Source: an uncultured Clostridia bacterium (GTDB lineage: Bacteria > Bacillota > Clostridia > TANB77 > CAG-508). From it: a DNA stretch of 63,377 nucleotides. This document shows, in pieces, positions 1 to 8,707 of the stretch. Position numbers and translations under genes: made by a program. The DNA lies in the NCBI GenBank assembly GCA_947632035.1, contig CANRNR010000002.1, positions 64,001 through 127,377 of the forward strand. Direction: 5' to 3'. The stretch's first letter is position 1, and each line of letters starts with the position of its first letter. Under the pieces are notes generated by a model, which was not told where the DNA came from, ran no database searches, and saw only the letters and a list, made by a program, of their open reading frames with translations.

Positions 1-2
1 TA

Positions 3-1061
3 AAGCCAAATCCATTATATGAAGATTCTGAATTTGCATATTTAAAAACACATTATTATGGTGGAATAAAGAAGTATCAATGGACAACAATTCCACTTGC
101 AATACATGGTGTAATTGTAAAAACAAATGGAGAAAAAGTAAAAATAAATATAGGTGAAAATGAGCAAGACCCAATTTTTACAATTACTGATTTATTGCCA
201 CATTTAGCCCAAGAGCAAATGAAGAAAAAATTAGCAGATGGAATAGATGGAGAAGATTTAAATCTTTTAATTGGAAGTATTCCATTTGATAGTGATGTTT
301 CAGAAAAAGTAAAACTAAATATTTTAAATCTTTTGAATATAAAATATGGTATTACAGAAAAAGATTTATTAAGTTCGGAATTAGAGCTAGTTCCAGCAAT
401 GCCATGCAGAAGTATGGGATTTGATGAAAGTATGGTGGCAGGTTATGGTCAAGACGATAAAATTTGTGTATATACTTCACTAACAGCACTTATGAATGTA
501 CAAAACCCTAAAAAGACAGCAGTTTGCATAATTGCAGATAAAGAAGAAATTGGAAGCATGGGAAATACAGGTATGGAATCACACGTATTTGAAATGTTCA
601 TTTCAGAAATTTTAAATAAATTAGGTGTAAATAGACCAAACTTACTAGAAAAAGTTTTCTGCAAATCAAAAATGTTATCTGCTGATGTTGATGCAGGTTT
701 AGATCCAATATATGCAAGTGTATCAGAAAGAAATAATGCATCATATTTAGGTAGAGGAATAGGACTTAACAAATACACAGGAGCAAGAGGAAAGTCAGGT
801 GCATCTGATGCAAATGCAGAATTTGTTGCAGAGGTAAGGAACATTTTTGAAAATAACAATATTCGTTATCAAATAGCAGAACTTGGAAAAGTTGATGTAG
901 GTGGAGGCGGAACAATAGCCTATATATTAGCTAATAAAGGCATAGATGTAATAGATTGCGGTGTTCCAGTTCTTTCAATGCATTCACCTTATGAAGTAAC
1001 AAGCAAATTAGACTTATATGAAGCATATCGCGGATATGAAGCATTTTGGAAAAATGCATAA
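3..1061 (+). CDS. M18 family aminopeptidase, 5' end cut by the window
   Basis: The reading frame is open from the window edge; 352 residues are visible and roughly the first 100 of a typical M18 protein are missing. M18 enzymes are cytosolic dinuclear-zinc aminopeptidases that remove N-terminal, often acidic, residues. Visible metal-site signatures are GYGQDDK (Asp ligand), DKEEIGSMG (the catalytic and ligand Glu pair), SADVDAGLDP (Asp) and, near the C-terminus, LSMHSPYE (His ligand). All expected ligands are present, so the enzyme looks active. A hairpin terminator follows. The TTG at 195 is only an internal codon, because homologous sequence continues upstream of it. Confidence 0.93.
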   Translation, partial: KPNPLYEDSEFAYLKTHYYGGIKKYQWTTIPLAIHGVIVKTNGEKVKINIGENEQDPIFTITDLLPHLAQEQMKKKLADGIDGEDLNLLIGSIPFDSDVSEKVKLNILNLLNIKYGITEKDLLSSELELVPAMPCRSMGFDESMVAGYGQDDKICVYTSLTALMNVQNPKKTAVCIIADKEEIGSMGNTGMESHVFEMFISEILNKLGVNRPNLLEKVFCKSKMLSADVDAGLDPIYASVSERNNASYLGRGIGLNKYTGARGKSGASDANAEFVAEVRNIFENNNIRYQIAELGKVDVGGGGTIAYILANKGIDVIDCGVPVLSMHSPYEVTSKLDLYEAYRGYEAFWKNA

Positions 1062-1150
1062 ATTTATTACTACCCGTTTCATTATTAACTTTTATTGTTA
1101 GCAAAAATAATTTAAATTAAATAAATATTAATTATATAAGAGAATTATAT

Positions 1151-1225
1151 AAGAGAGAAATTTTATCTAAAACTGTACTTTTTATGCGAAATGCAGTTAA
1201 AAATAAAATTCTCTTTTTTATTTTG
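1151..1225 (+). terminator. Rho-independent terminator after the M18 gene
   Basis: Long imperfect hairpin: GAGAAATTTTAT on the left arm against ATAAAATTCTC on the right, with an inner AACTG/CAGTT pairing, followed by a T-rich run. It fills most of the 344-base space before the next gene. Confidence 0.75.
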
Positions 1226-1332
1226 TTAATTTATATAATTTATTTTATACTAATCAATTTAAATTTACAAAAAATGGGAATTAAAAACTGCTATAAAATA
1301 GTAAAAAATCATATTAAAAGTAGTCAAATACA

Positions 1333-1361
1333 TTGACTTTTATGAATTAAAATCGTATAAT
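1333..1361 (+). promoter_or_regulatory. SigA-type promoter of the surface protein gene
   Basis: TTGACT (1333-1338) and TATAAT (1356-1361) are separated by 17 bases. They stand 45 bases before the ATG at 1406, which has a strong AAAGGGGGAG ribosome binding site. Confidence 0.85.
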
Positions 1362-1405
1362 AATAAAAAGGAAACTTTTAATATTATGATAAAGGGGGAG
1401 TTTTT

Positions 1406-3736
1406 ATGTGGACAAAATCCATAAAAAGAGTTTTAAGCATTATAACTATTGCTTTAATGATGTTCATGGAAATGTCATCAATTATGCCGTCAATAGTTTC
1501 TGCTGTAACAACTTCTAATACACCAAAATTAACTTATAAAGCACATGTACAAGATTATGGTTGGATGGATGAAATTAGTATTAATAATAAATCCACAAAT
1601 TATATAGGAACAACTGGAGAATATAAAAGAATAGAAGCATTAGAGATAAACATCCAAGCACCTGTAGAAGTAACCTTAAAATATCGTGTTCATGTAGAAG
1701 AATATGGATGGATGAATTGGGTTAATTCTGATAGTAAGAAGATGAATAATTATGCAGGAACAACTGGAGAATATAAAAGAATGGAAGCCATTCAAATTAT
1801 TGCAGAAGATTTAGATGGATATATATTAAAATATCGTGCCCATGTACAAGACTATGGATGGATGGATTGGATTACTGCAAGTAAATCTACAGATGATATG
1901 ACACCTATGATTGGAAACTATGCAGGAACAACAGGAGAGAGCAAGAGAATGGAAGCTTTAGAGATAGTTCTTATTCCAATAGAAAAAGAAGAACAACCTA
2001 AAGTAGAGGTAATGCCAGAAGAAAAACAAGAGCAACCAAAAGTAGAACAGCAAGAAAAAGTTGAACCTAAAGAAGAACCAAAAGTAGAAAAGCAAGAAGA
2101 AGTAAAACCTAAGGAAGAACCAAAAGTAGAAAAGCAAGAAGAAGTAAAACCTAAGGAAGAACCAAAAGTAGAAAAACAAGAAGAAGTAAAACCACAAGAA
2201 CAGCCAAAAGTAGAAAAGCAAGAAGAAGTAAAGCCTAAGGAAGAACCAAAAGTAGAAAATAAAGAAGAAATTAAACCACAAGAAGAACCAAGACAAGAAG
2301 AAATACCAAAAGTAGAACTTAAACCTGAACCAGAGCCAGAGCCAGAAATAAAAAATGAAGAAGTATCAAAAGATCATGTTCATGATTTTACAGAATGGAC
2401 AGTTAAAGTTCAAGTTACCTGTGTAACTCAAGGCCTAGAAACGAGAACTTGTAAAACATGTGGAAAAGTTGAAAGTAAAGTAATTCAAAGTCATGAATTA
2501 ATAAGAGCAGAATATAATGATGTAGAAGCAACATGTGAACAAAGAGGTCAAGTACATTATATATGTAGATTATGCAAACAGCAATTTTTCCATTATACAC
2601 CAATGTTAGGACATATTTGGGCAGATACTAGAGTAGTAGATAAAGAGCCTACATGTACAGAAGATGGATATGAATCAATTCATTGTACTAGAGAGGGATG
2701 TACACATACAAAAGACGTAAAAGTACTTGAAGCAACTGGTCATGAATTTGAAACAGTACAAACAGAAGCAACATGTTTAGAAGATGGAGTAATTAAAACT
2801 GTATGTACAAAATGTGGAGATGTAAAAGAATCAAAGATTACTCAAAGAAGGTTAGGACACAATTTTACTAATTATGTAGATAATGGTGATGCAACTTGTA
2901 CAACTGATGGAACAAAGACAGCAAAATGTACTCGTTGTGAACAAGAAAGCACTATTATAAATACAGGATCAAAACTAAATCATGATTATGAAGAAATAAT
3001 TCTAATACCTGCAACATGTACAGAATCAGGAAGAGTTAAAAAAGTATGTAGAAACTGTGGATACACAAAGGAAAGTATTGTTCCAGCAAAAGGACATGAA
3101 TGGAAAGTTATAAGTAGAAATTCTTCATGTACTGGTTCTGTAACTGAAACTGTATGTGAAGGTTGTGGAGAAGCTAAAAGTGTAACTTGCCATACTTATG
3201 GAACTGGACATAAATGGAATGAAGATGGTACAAGATGTACAGTTTGCAACATATATGCTCCAAAATGGACCAATAGCTGGTGCTCAAATGTATTTTTACC
3301 AACACTTGCAAAAGTATTAAAAGAAGATGGATGCAGAACACCAGGTACTAGTGCAAATGATTATAATAGTCTAACATCACAAGGAAGAATAAGACTTGAA
3401 GAAGAATTAAAGAAAGCAGACAAAGACTATAATCCTCATAGCCACATTCGTATAGTATGGTTTGTATATTATACAAGTGATTTAAGAGAATGCGAAGGAT
3501 ATGATGGAAAAGCAAATATTTATAGAAATGTAATCACAGCAGATTGGAAATTCGAACAAAAAGCTCCAAAAGCTAAAGAAGGATATGAATTTACCGGATG
3601 GGTTGATGCATTATCAGGAGAAAAAGTTTCAGATGATATGCTAAAAGAAGACAGCAATGGAGATAAAACTATTTTAGTTAATACTTGGAGAGATATGGAT
3701 AAAACATTTAAACCAACCTATAAGAAAATAAGCTAA
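1406..3736 (+). CDS. Secreted surface protein with ChW repeats and a Cys-pair repeat region
   Basis: 776 residues. A signal peptide (basic start, hydrophobic core, Ala at about residue 33) is followed by three clostridial ChW repeats (about residues 42-190) with the pattern HVQxYGWM...GTTGExKRxEA. Residues about 195-320 form a Pro/Glu/Lys-rich spacer of tandem PKVEKQEEVK units. Residues about 325-630 hold roughly seven repeats of the type C...G...C..CG with conserved Gly-His, resembling small metal-binding or disulfide knuckles. A C-terminal domain of about 145 residues ends with a GYEFTGW motif like those of InlB-type B repeats. No LPXTG anchor is visible, so ChW-mediated wall association is inferred. 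The gene has its own promoter and terminator. Confidence 0.85.
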   Translation: MWTKSIKRVLSIITIALMMFMEMSSIMPSIVSAVTTSNTPKLTYKAHVQDYGWMDEISINNKSTNYIGTTGEYKRIEALEINIQAPVEVTLKYRVHVEEYGWMNWVNSDSKKMNNYAGTTGEYKRMEAIQIIAEDLDGYILKYRAHVQDYGWMDWITASKSTDDMTPMIGNYAGTTGESKRMEALEIVLIPIEKEEQPKVEVMPEEKQEQPKVEQQEKVEPKEEPKVEKQEEVKPKEEPKVEKQEEVKPKEEPKVEKQEEVKPQEQPKVEKQEEVKPKEEPKVENKEEIKPQEEPRQEEIPKVELKPEPEPEPEIKNEEVSKDHVHDFTEWTVKVQVTCVTQGLETRTCKTCGKVESKVIQSHELIRAEYNDVEATCEQRGQVHYICRLCKQQFFHYTPMLGHIWADTRVVDKEPTCTEDGYESIHCTREGCTHTKDVKVLEATGHEFETVQTEATCLEDGVIKTVCTKCGDVKESKITQRRLGHNFTNYVDNGDATCTTDGTKTAKCTRCEQESTIINTGSKLNHDYEEIILIPATCTESGRVKKVCRNCGYTKESIVPAKGHEWKVISRNSSCTGSVTETVCEGCGEAKSVTCHTYGTGHKWNEDGTRCTVCNIYAPKWTNSWCSNVFLPTLAKVLKEDGCRTPGTSANDYNSLTSQGRIRLEEELKKADKDYNPHSHIRIVWFVYYTSDLRECEGYDGKANIYRNVITADWKFEQKAPKAKEGYEFTGWVDALSGEKVSDDMLKEDSNGDKTILVNTWRDMDKTFKPTYKKIS

Positions 3737-3752
3737 AATAAATATAATATAG

Positions 3753-3787
3753 AAAAAAAACAGTAGGTATATACCTACTGTTTTTTG
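3753..3787. terminator. Perfect hairpin terminator
   Basis: A 20-base perfect palindrome (CAGTAGGTAT/ATACCTACTG, 3761-3780) is flanked by an A run upstream and a T run downstream, so it can act on both strands. Confidence 0.92.
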
Positions 3788-3927
3788 ATATTAATATCTT
3801 TTAAATATTATAAGTAATAGATATAAAAATTAATATTCACAAAAGAGTATAAAATAATTGGTTGAAATTATTTATTTTTTATTATATGATTGAAATAACA
3901 ATTAATAATTTATAGGAGAAAAATACT

Positions 3928-4257
3928 ATGATAGGAATATTTATAATATTGTTATTAGCAATGCTTTTGATAATAAAATTTTGCAAAAAAACATTAAAAA
4001 TATTTTTATCTATTATAATAGTTGTAGTAACTTTATATTGCATCATATTATCAATAGATATAAACAGAGTAAATAGCTTTGAAGAGCCAATATTTGCGAT
4101 AAAGGTGGATGAAACAGATTTAACATATAAAACGATAGTATATCAAGGCTTAGGTTATACAATTAATGAAAGTAAAGATACAACACGAACAGATAATCAA
4201 ATAATAAAAATAGAAATGTATATGTTTAATAAATGTATAGCAGGAGCAGTTCAATAG
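3928..4257 (+). CDS. Small membrane protein, function unknown
   Basis: 109 residues with an AGGAGA ribosome binding site. The first 47 residues are two closely spaced hydrophobic stretches interrupted by KFCKKTLK, probably a membrane hairpin or signal anchor. The remaining 60 residues are hydrophilic. I recognise no family. Confidence 0.7.
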   Translation: MIGIFIILLLAMLLIIKFCKKTLKIFLSIIIVVVTLYCIILSIDINRVNSFEEPIFAIKVDETDLTYKTIVYQGLGYTINESKDTTRTDNQIIKIEMYMFNKCIAGAVQ

Positions 4258-4360
4258 AATTATATATACTTAAAATTATTATTAAGATATATTTTTGCCT
4301 AATACCAACTAAATAGAATAAACAAATCGTCTAAATATTAGAAAGGTTAAGGTGGTATAT

Positions 4361-4951
4361 ATGAATAAAAAAATATTAAAAATAATAATTATAGTAATGA
4401 TTATCTTAGCAATTATAATTGAAATTATGTATTTAATTGATTTAGATAGAATGAAAAATGGAAAAGAAGTTGTATTTAGCACTTGGGGTGCAAAATATGC
4501 ACCTATAGAGAAAAACATTATAAATGAAAATAAAGAAGAACAAAATACAAATGATGTTGAGAACTACCAAAAATATTCAAAAACAATAGATAATATTAAA
4601 ATAGAGTTAAGTATTCCAAATGACTGGAAATATGAAGAAACAAAACCAGAAAAAGATTCAAAACATAAATTTGAATTAAAACTTTATAAAAACTCGAAAA
4701 ATGATTATGCAATATTAGTTATAAGTAATGATTTATTAGGAGTGTGTGGAACAGGTCTTACAACAAAAAGAATAAAATTGAATAATGGACAAGATGCAAG
4801 TGCCGGTTATTATGATAATTCAGAAATATGGAGTCATATAGGATTAAAGGAGAAAATTTTTATTTTAAATTATGGATTAAAAAATATGGAAGCAAATGAA
4901 GTATTAGATTTTGTTAAAACAATAAATATTATAAATGACAAAAATAAATAA
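4361..4951 (+). CDS. Membrane-anchored extracytoplasmic protein, function unknown
   Basis: 196 residues from the ATG at 4361, chosen over a GTG nine bases upstream because AAGGTGG lies at the right distance. It has one N-terminal transmembrane segment (about residues 5-27), a charged linker and an alpha/beta-looking domain containing IELSIPNDWKYEE, as in small cell-surface proteins of the PsbP/DUF4367 type. That resemblance is weak and I assign no function. It follows 3928-4257 closely enough to share a transcript. Confidence 0.7.
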   Translation: MNKKILKIIIIVMIILAIIIEIMYLIDLDRMKNGKEVVFSTWGAKYAPIEKNIINENKEEQNTNDVENYQKYSKTIDNIKIELSIPNDWKYEETKPEKDSKHKFELKLYKNSKNDYAILVISNDLLGVCGTGLTTKRIKLNNGQDASAGYYDNSEIWSHIGLKEKIFILNYGLKNMEANEVLDFVKTINIINDKNK

Positions 4952-5010
4952 TAACAATAAATTTGTTTAAATAAGGATTATTTTACAATTTATGATTCAT
5001 TTATAATTAT

Positions 5011-5045
5011 AAAAAAATAGCTATACTAATCATATAGCTATTTTT
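5011..5045 (+). terminator. Hairpin terminator
   Basis: AAATAGCTATA / TATAGCTATTT hairpin with a T run. It directly abuts the first copy of the 53-bp repeat. Confidence 0.85.
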
Positions 5046-5096
5046 GGTGAGCCGAAACTTGCTAAATCCGAACCCTATTTATTTAGAAAATGGAAT
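5044..5096. repeat. 53-bp direct repeat, copy A (tRNA-Arg 3'-end-like)
   Basis: It starts TTGGTGAGCC, identical to the complement of the 3' end of the tRNA-Arg at 11457-11533, and contains a CCGAACCC T-loop-like block. It matches 7870-7922 at 51 of 53 positions. It is probably a decayed attachment site or a duplicated end of the tRNA-Arg locus. Confidence 0.7.
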
Positions 5097-5112
5097 TGAG
5101 CTAATTATATCA

Positions 5113-5262
5113 TTATAAAAAACCACTTTTCGTGAGGTACAGCTGAAAGCTGTTTTCATCCTCAATTTTGAACTGCCCTTTAGGATTTAAGTCCGTTAGA
5201 ACTACGATAAAACCTTCAACTTGAAACACTATTGTAAATTTTATGTTCACTTGCTTATCCAA
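5113..5262 (-). pseudogene. Possible gene remnant (49 codons), unrecognised
   Basis: The minus strand has an open frame from a TTG at 5262, encoding a peptide that contains FQVEGFIVVLTDLNPKG and ends LYLTKSGFL. Its composition is protein-like rather than random AT, but there is no good ribosome binding site. It could be the C-terminal remnant of a larger gene lost when the neighbouring cassette inserted, or a small gene. The rest of 4952-5386 holds the terminator, repeat A and the next gene's promoter. Confidence 0.35.
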
Positions 5263-5386
5263 GAAATATTACAAATATATTATTTTTTTATTACATTGTT
5301 GTAATATTTTTAATCTTTATAGAAAAAAAGTCGCATTATGATATAATTTACTTTGAATAAATATTTTTAATAAAAGGTGGTTGTGT

Positions 5387-7384
5387 ATGGAAGAAATAAA
5401 AAAACTTCGTAGAGAAATACAACAATTAGCAGAACAAATAGAAACAAAAAGAAAAGAAGTTGTAAAACAAAAATTAAAATTTTTATCACAAAATGAAGAT
5501 GATGTCAATGCTCACTTGACCAAAGAAGAATGGGAATTATTAAAAGGTTTTTTAATAAAACAAGGTGATTGCACATCTGTCAAAATGCAACATTCGTGGT
5601 ATGATGATATAGATGGATATGATACTAACGATTATGATACAATAATAAGAATAGGAAACAAATACTTAGTTATTCATGATGGTATGGAGCAAGGACAAAA
5701 ATGTTATGGATTTAGAGTTGATGATAAAATAGATGTAACATATAAAAATCTCCAAAATGGTGAATATAATAAGTCTATTAGCCAATACGATAGTAAAGAA
5801 TCCTTTATTATTAATGGAATAGATTTTGTTCCTGATTTTGATAATGGTTGGAATGGAATAACACAAGTTATTGGTGGAAAAGGTGAATTAACCAAACCAT
5901 TAGACATTGATAAGTTGTTTGAAATTGACAGAAGGCAAGAATTTGAAAAAGCATTGTCAAGTGATAATGTAGTTGATTATTTCTTATCAAAAACACCTGA
6001 GGAATTAGAAGAACAATTTGGCCCTGAGGTTGCAAGAATGGTAGATTTTGAACAAAATAATTCTCATCATTGTTATGATTTATGGGAACATACTTTGAGA
6101 ACAGTAGAAGGAGTTACTAGAGATCAGTTAAGACAAGATGATTTTATAAAAATGAGAGTTGCAGCGTTCTTCCATGATATCGGTAAACCAGATGTCGCAT
6201 CATTTAATTCAAAGACAGGTCAACAAGTATTCTATGGTCATGCACAACATTCTGCTGATGTAGCAAAACCTGTATTAGAAAGACTGGGCTATAGCGAAGA
6301 AGAAATTGCACAATTAAGTTTTTACATAGCACATCATGATGATTTTATTAGTTATAAATCAGATTTACCTCCATATATGCAACACCATGAATTTGTTAGG
6401 CAAATTGATAGAGATACAGTAGCTGAAAAAATAATAGAAAATAAATATGATTTTGAAGCAATGGGATATAACAAAGATCAAATTAGAGCTATTGTTTATA
6501 CACTTGCACATGGAAAAGAACCAGATTTTAGGACTCAAGATGGTCCTATTTCAATCCCTATTGATATGGAAGAAGTTAAAACAAAAATAATGTCTGGCGA
6601 ATATAGTCCTTTGTATGATGCAACTAAGCATGATTATCACATGTTGTTACAATTATGTATGGCAGATGCAGGGGCTCAAAGTGAAGTGGCAAAAAGAAAA
6701 TTACCAAATGGAAAAACAGTAATAGATGGCTCTAAAAAAGAAAAATTACAAAATATGTTTAATATTGATATTGCATATAGTGATGCTTATGATAAAGTAG
6801 AAGAAATAATACAATTAATTCCAGAGTCAATAAAAAAAGCAGTTGAACAAAATATAGGTTATTCTTTTGAACAATTTATAAAAGATTCTATACCACAAGC
6901 ATTAGGCGAAAAACGACCTGTAGCAGTATGTAAAGATGGAACAGAATATTCAATTCAAGCATCAAGTTTTCATTATTGTACTCCTCAAGAAGATGGATTA
7001 GAGGCTTATGAAGAATATGAGGTAGGTCAAATTACTGATTGGGAAACAGGAAATTTGAAAGAGTTTGCAAAATTCGAAGGTGGAGTTGCAGGATTTGTTC
7101 CAGTTGAAGTGATAAAAGAAATTCTAAAATCTCATGGTGGACTAGATAGAGAAAAGATGTTAGAAAGAATAAAAGAGCAAAAGGCTATATATCAGCCGAG
7201 AGATGATGCTTATGAAAAAATGATTCATGAAGCTAGTGGTGGAAATGAATTCTTAGAAAGAATGTTAAGATATGCAACAAGGCGTGTAGAAGTAAGAGAT
7301 ACAGAGGAAAAGGCAAAACAATTATCCGAAGAATATGAAGAACAATTACCAAAAGATCAACACTCTTTAGATGATAATGATTAA
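5387..7384 (+). CDS. HD-domain phosphohydrolase-like protein
   Basis: 665 residues from ATG 5387 (AAAGGTGG six bases upstream; a TGa-TATAAT extended -10 lies at 5339-5347). An N-terminal coiled coil (about 1-30) is followed by an unrecognised beta-rich domain, then an HD domain (about 215-350) with HHCYDLWEHTLR, the hallmark FFHDIGKPD and GHAQHS, and a later IAHHDD, consistent with a divalent-metal phosphohydrolase of the type fused to tRNA nucleotidyltransferases. No nucleotidyltransferase motif is visible. The C-terminus is rich in charged helices. The substrate is unknown. The gene lies between the two 53-bp repeats. Confidence 0.8.
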   Translation: MEEIKKLRREIQQLAEQIETKRKEVVKQKLKFLSQNEDDVNAHLTKEEWELLKGFLIKQGDCTSVKMQHSWYDDIDGYDTNDYDTIIRIGNKYLVIHDGMEQGQKCYGFRVDDKIDVTYKNLQNGEYNKSISQYDSKESFIINGIDFVPDFDNGWNGITQVIGGKGELTKPLDIDKLFEIDRRQEFEKALSSDNVVDYFLSKTPEELEEQFGPEVARMVDFEQNNSHHCYDLWEHTLRTVEGVTRDQLRQDDFIKMRVAAFFHDIGKPDVASFNSKTGQQVFYGHAQHSADVAKPVLERLGYSEEEIAQLSFYIAHHDDFISYKSDLPPYMQHHEFVRQIDRDTVAEKIIENKYDFEAMGYNKDQIRAIVYTLAHGKEPDFRTQDGPISIPIDMEEVKTKIMSGEYSPLYDATKHDYHMLLQLCMADAGAQSEVAKRKLPNGKTVIDGSKKEKLQNMFNIDIAYSDAYDKVEEIIQLIPESIKKAVEQNIGYSFEQFIKDSIPQALGEKRPVAVCKDGTEYSIQASSFHYCTPQEDGLEAYEEYEVGQITDWETGNLKEFAKFEGGVAGFVPVEVIKEILKSHGGLDREKMLERIKEQKAIYQPRDDAYEKMIHEASGGNEFLERMLRYATRRVEVRDTEEKAKQLSEEYEEQLPKDQHSLDDND

Positions 7385-7401
7385 AGTGGGGTGATAGAAT
7401 T

Positions 7402-7806
7402 ATGATGGATTCAAATAATACAAGTATGGAAGTTACTAATAATTATGGTTTTCTATCTAAAATAGTAAAGATTATAAAAAGTATATTTAAGAAAGATAAT
7501 GTTAAATATATAACAGAAGGAACAAGTGATAATACAAGTAACAGAAATAATAATACTTTTTTTAAATCTATAAAATTTGAACAAGACCCAGAGAAAGCAA
7601 TGCTATTAAAAATTCAGGATGATTTTGAAAAAATGGGAATTAATAAGGAAAATGCCTATAAACTAACAAAAGATTTGACTAATGCTCAGAAAACAGAATT
7701 AGAAAACTTATATAGACAACAAATAAGAAATTACCAAATTAGTATAAACAATTATAAAAATAAGATAATTGATATTAGAAAAAAATTATCACAAACTAAT
7801 AATTAA
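7402..7806 (+). CDS. Hypothetical protein co-transcribed with the HD protein
   Basis: 134 residues, 17 bases after the HD gene with a GTGGGGTGAT ribosome binding site (the ATG at 7405 is an alternative start). The N-terminal half is basic and Asn-rich; the C-terminal half is a helical, coiled-coil-like segment. No family recognised. It ends just before a strong hairpin, so it closes the cassette. Confidence 0.65.
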   Translation: MMDSNNTSMEVTNNYGFLSKIVKIIKSIFKKDNVKYITEGTSDNTSNRNNNTFFKSIKFEQDPEKAMLLKIQDDFEKMGINKENAYKLTKDLTNAQKTELENLYRQQIRNYQISINNYKNKIIDIRKKLSQTNN

Positions 7807-7840
7807 GAAAAGCCAAAATAAGATATAAAATTACAAAAAA

Positions 7841-7871
7841 AGCGCTATCCGGTTTCGGATAGCGCTATCTT
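7841..7871 (+). terminator. Perfect hairpin at the end of the HD cassette
   Basis: AGCGCTATCCG-GTTT-CGGATAGCGCT, an 11-bp perfect stem preceded by an A run; the following T tract is short. Its right arm plus TGGTGAGCC reappears next to the tRNA-Arg at 11436-11467. Confidence 0.75.
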
Positions 7872-7922
7872 GGTGAGCCGAAACTTGCTAAATCCGAACC
7901 CCATATATTTAGAAAATGGAAT
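7870..7922. repeat. 53-bp direct repeat, copy B
   Basis: 51 of 53 positions match copy A (5044-5096). As in copy A, it directly follows a hairpin terminator. Confidence 0.75.
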
Positions 7923-7937
7923 GATAATATATTTTTA

Positions 7938-8199
7938 TTATTCATAATGTCCTTTGCATTGAACAATTTCTATTTGCTCATTATTTATTCTATAAACTAA
8001 TCTATTAACATCATCTATTCGTCTGCTCCAATAACCACTTAAATTTTCTTTTAATGGTTCAGGTTTTCCTATTCCTTCATATTTATTTCGCCCGAATATC
8101 TGATAGCAATAAATTTATTCTTTTTAAAGTTTTTTTGTCTTGCATTTGCCAATAGCAATATTCTTCCCATGCTTTAGAAGTAAAAGAAATATTATTCAT
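7938..8199 (-). CDS. YoeB/Txe-type toxin, reading frame broken at a CGG codon
   Basis: The start ATG (8199) overlaps the antitoxin stop. The first 35 codons match the YoeB N-terminus (SKAWEEYCYWQMQDKKTLKRI). Codon 36 is CGG (8094-8092), and frame 0 stops after two more codons. Skipping the C gives [37 protein letters not shown], the standard YoeB core, ending in GHYE, 86 residues in all. YoeB toxins are RelE-family ribosome-dependent mRNA endonucleases; the conserved C-terminal His-Tyr is present. Either the toxin is a pseudogene or it is produced through +1 bypass of CGG, as at five other sites here. Confidence 0.85.
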
Positions 8200-8464
8200 C
8201 TTCCATCGCCTCTAATTCTTCTATAGTTTTTCTAACAACTTTTCCTTCTTCTAATTGTTTAATTGATTCATCTATAGCTTTCATATTGCTTTCAGAATAA
8301 AATGGATCAATAGATACATCAAAAGGAATTCTTTTTTCACGAATCATTTTTTTAGCAAATATATTAAAAGCTGTAGACATTGTTATTCCAAGCTCATTGC
8401 AAATTTGTTCCATTTGCTTTTTTGTTGTTTCATCTATTCTAAAATTAATTAATGTTTGTGCCAT
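8192..8464 (-). CDS. RelB/DinJ-family antitoxin
   Basis: 90 residues from ATG 8464, chosen for the GAGGTGAT ribosome binding site rather than a further upstream start. The N-terminal ribbon-helix-helix (NFRIDETTKKQMEQICNELG) would bind DNA and autoregulate the operon. The C-terminal acidic tail (about residues 60-90) would wrap the toxin. Its stop overlaps the toxin start (GATGAATAA), the usual translational coupling in toxin-antitoxin pairs. Confidence 0.88.
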   Translation of the reverse strand: MAQTLINFRIDETTKKQMEQICNELGITMSTAFNIFAKKMIREKRIPFDVSIDPFYSESNMKAIDESIKQLEEGKVVRKTIEELEAMEDE

Positions 8465-8487
8465 AAATATCACCTCTTTCAAATAAT

Positions 8488-8516
8488 ATTTTAACATAAT
8501 ATAAAGATAATGTCAA
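8488..8516 (-). promoter_or_regulatory. Promoter of the toxin-antitoxin operon
   Basis: Minus strand TTGACA (8516-8511), 17-base spacer, TAAAAT (8493-8488), just upstream of the antitoxin start at 8464. Confidence 0.8.
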
Positions 8517-8616
8517 TACAATGTATTTATATTATAATATTATTTTATCAAAAAATTAGTGATATTATTCATAAAAAATTATTACAATTGATTTTAAACA
8601 AAACCAGAATAAAAAA

Positions 8617-8645
8617 TTGCTTCATTTCTATTTTTTTGTTATACT
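8617..8645 (+). promoter_or_regulatory. Promoter of the PD-(D/E)XK gene
   Basis: TTGCTT (8617-8622), 17 bases, TATACT (8640-8645) with a TG extension of the -10 box. Confidence 0.75.
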
Positions 8646-8707
8646 ATAATTGTCGTTAAAAAATACGAAAATTTTTATACAAAAATTTGTAATACAAGGA
8701 GATTAAT

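Noticed and set aside
1958-2296. Long minus-strand frame opposite the surface protein
   Set aside because: It is the complement of the PKVEKQEEVK repeat and consists of Phe/Leu low complexity; a shadow of the real gene.
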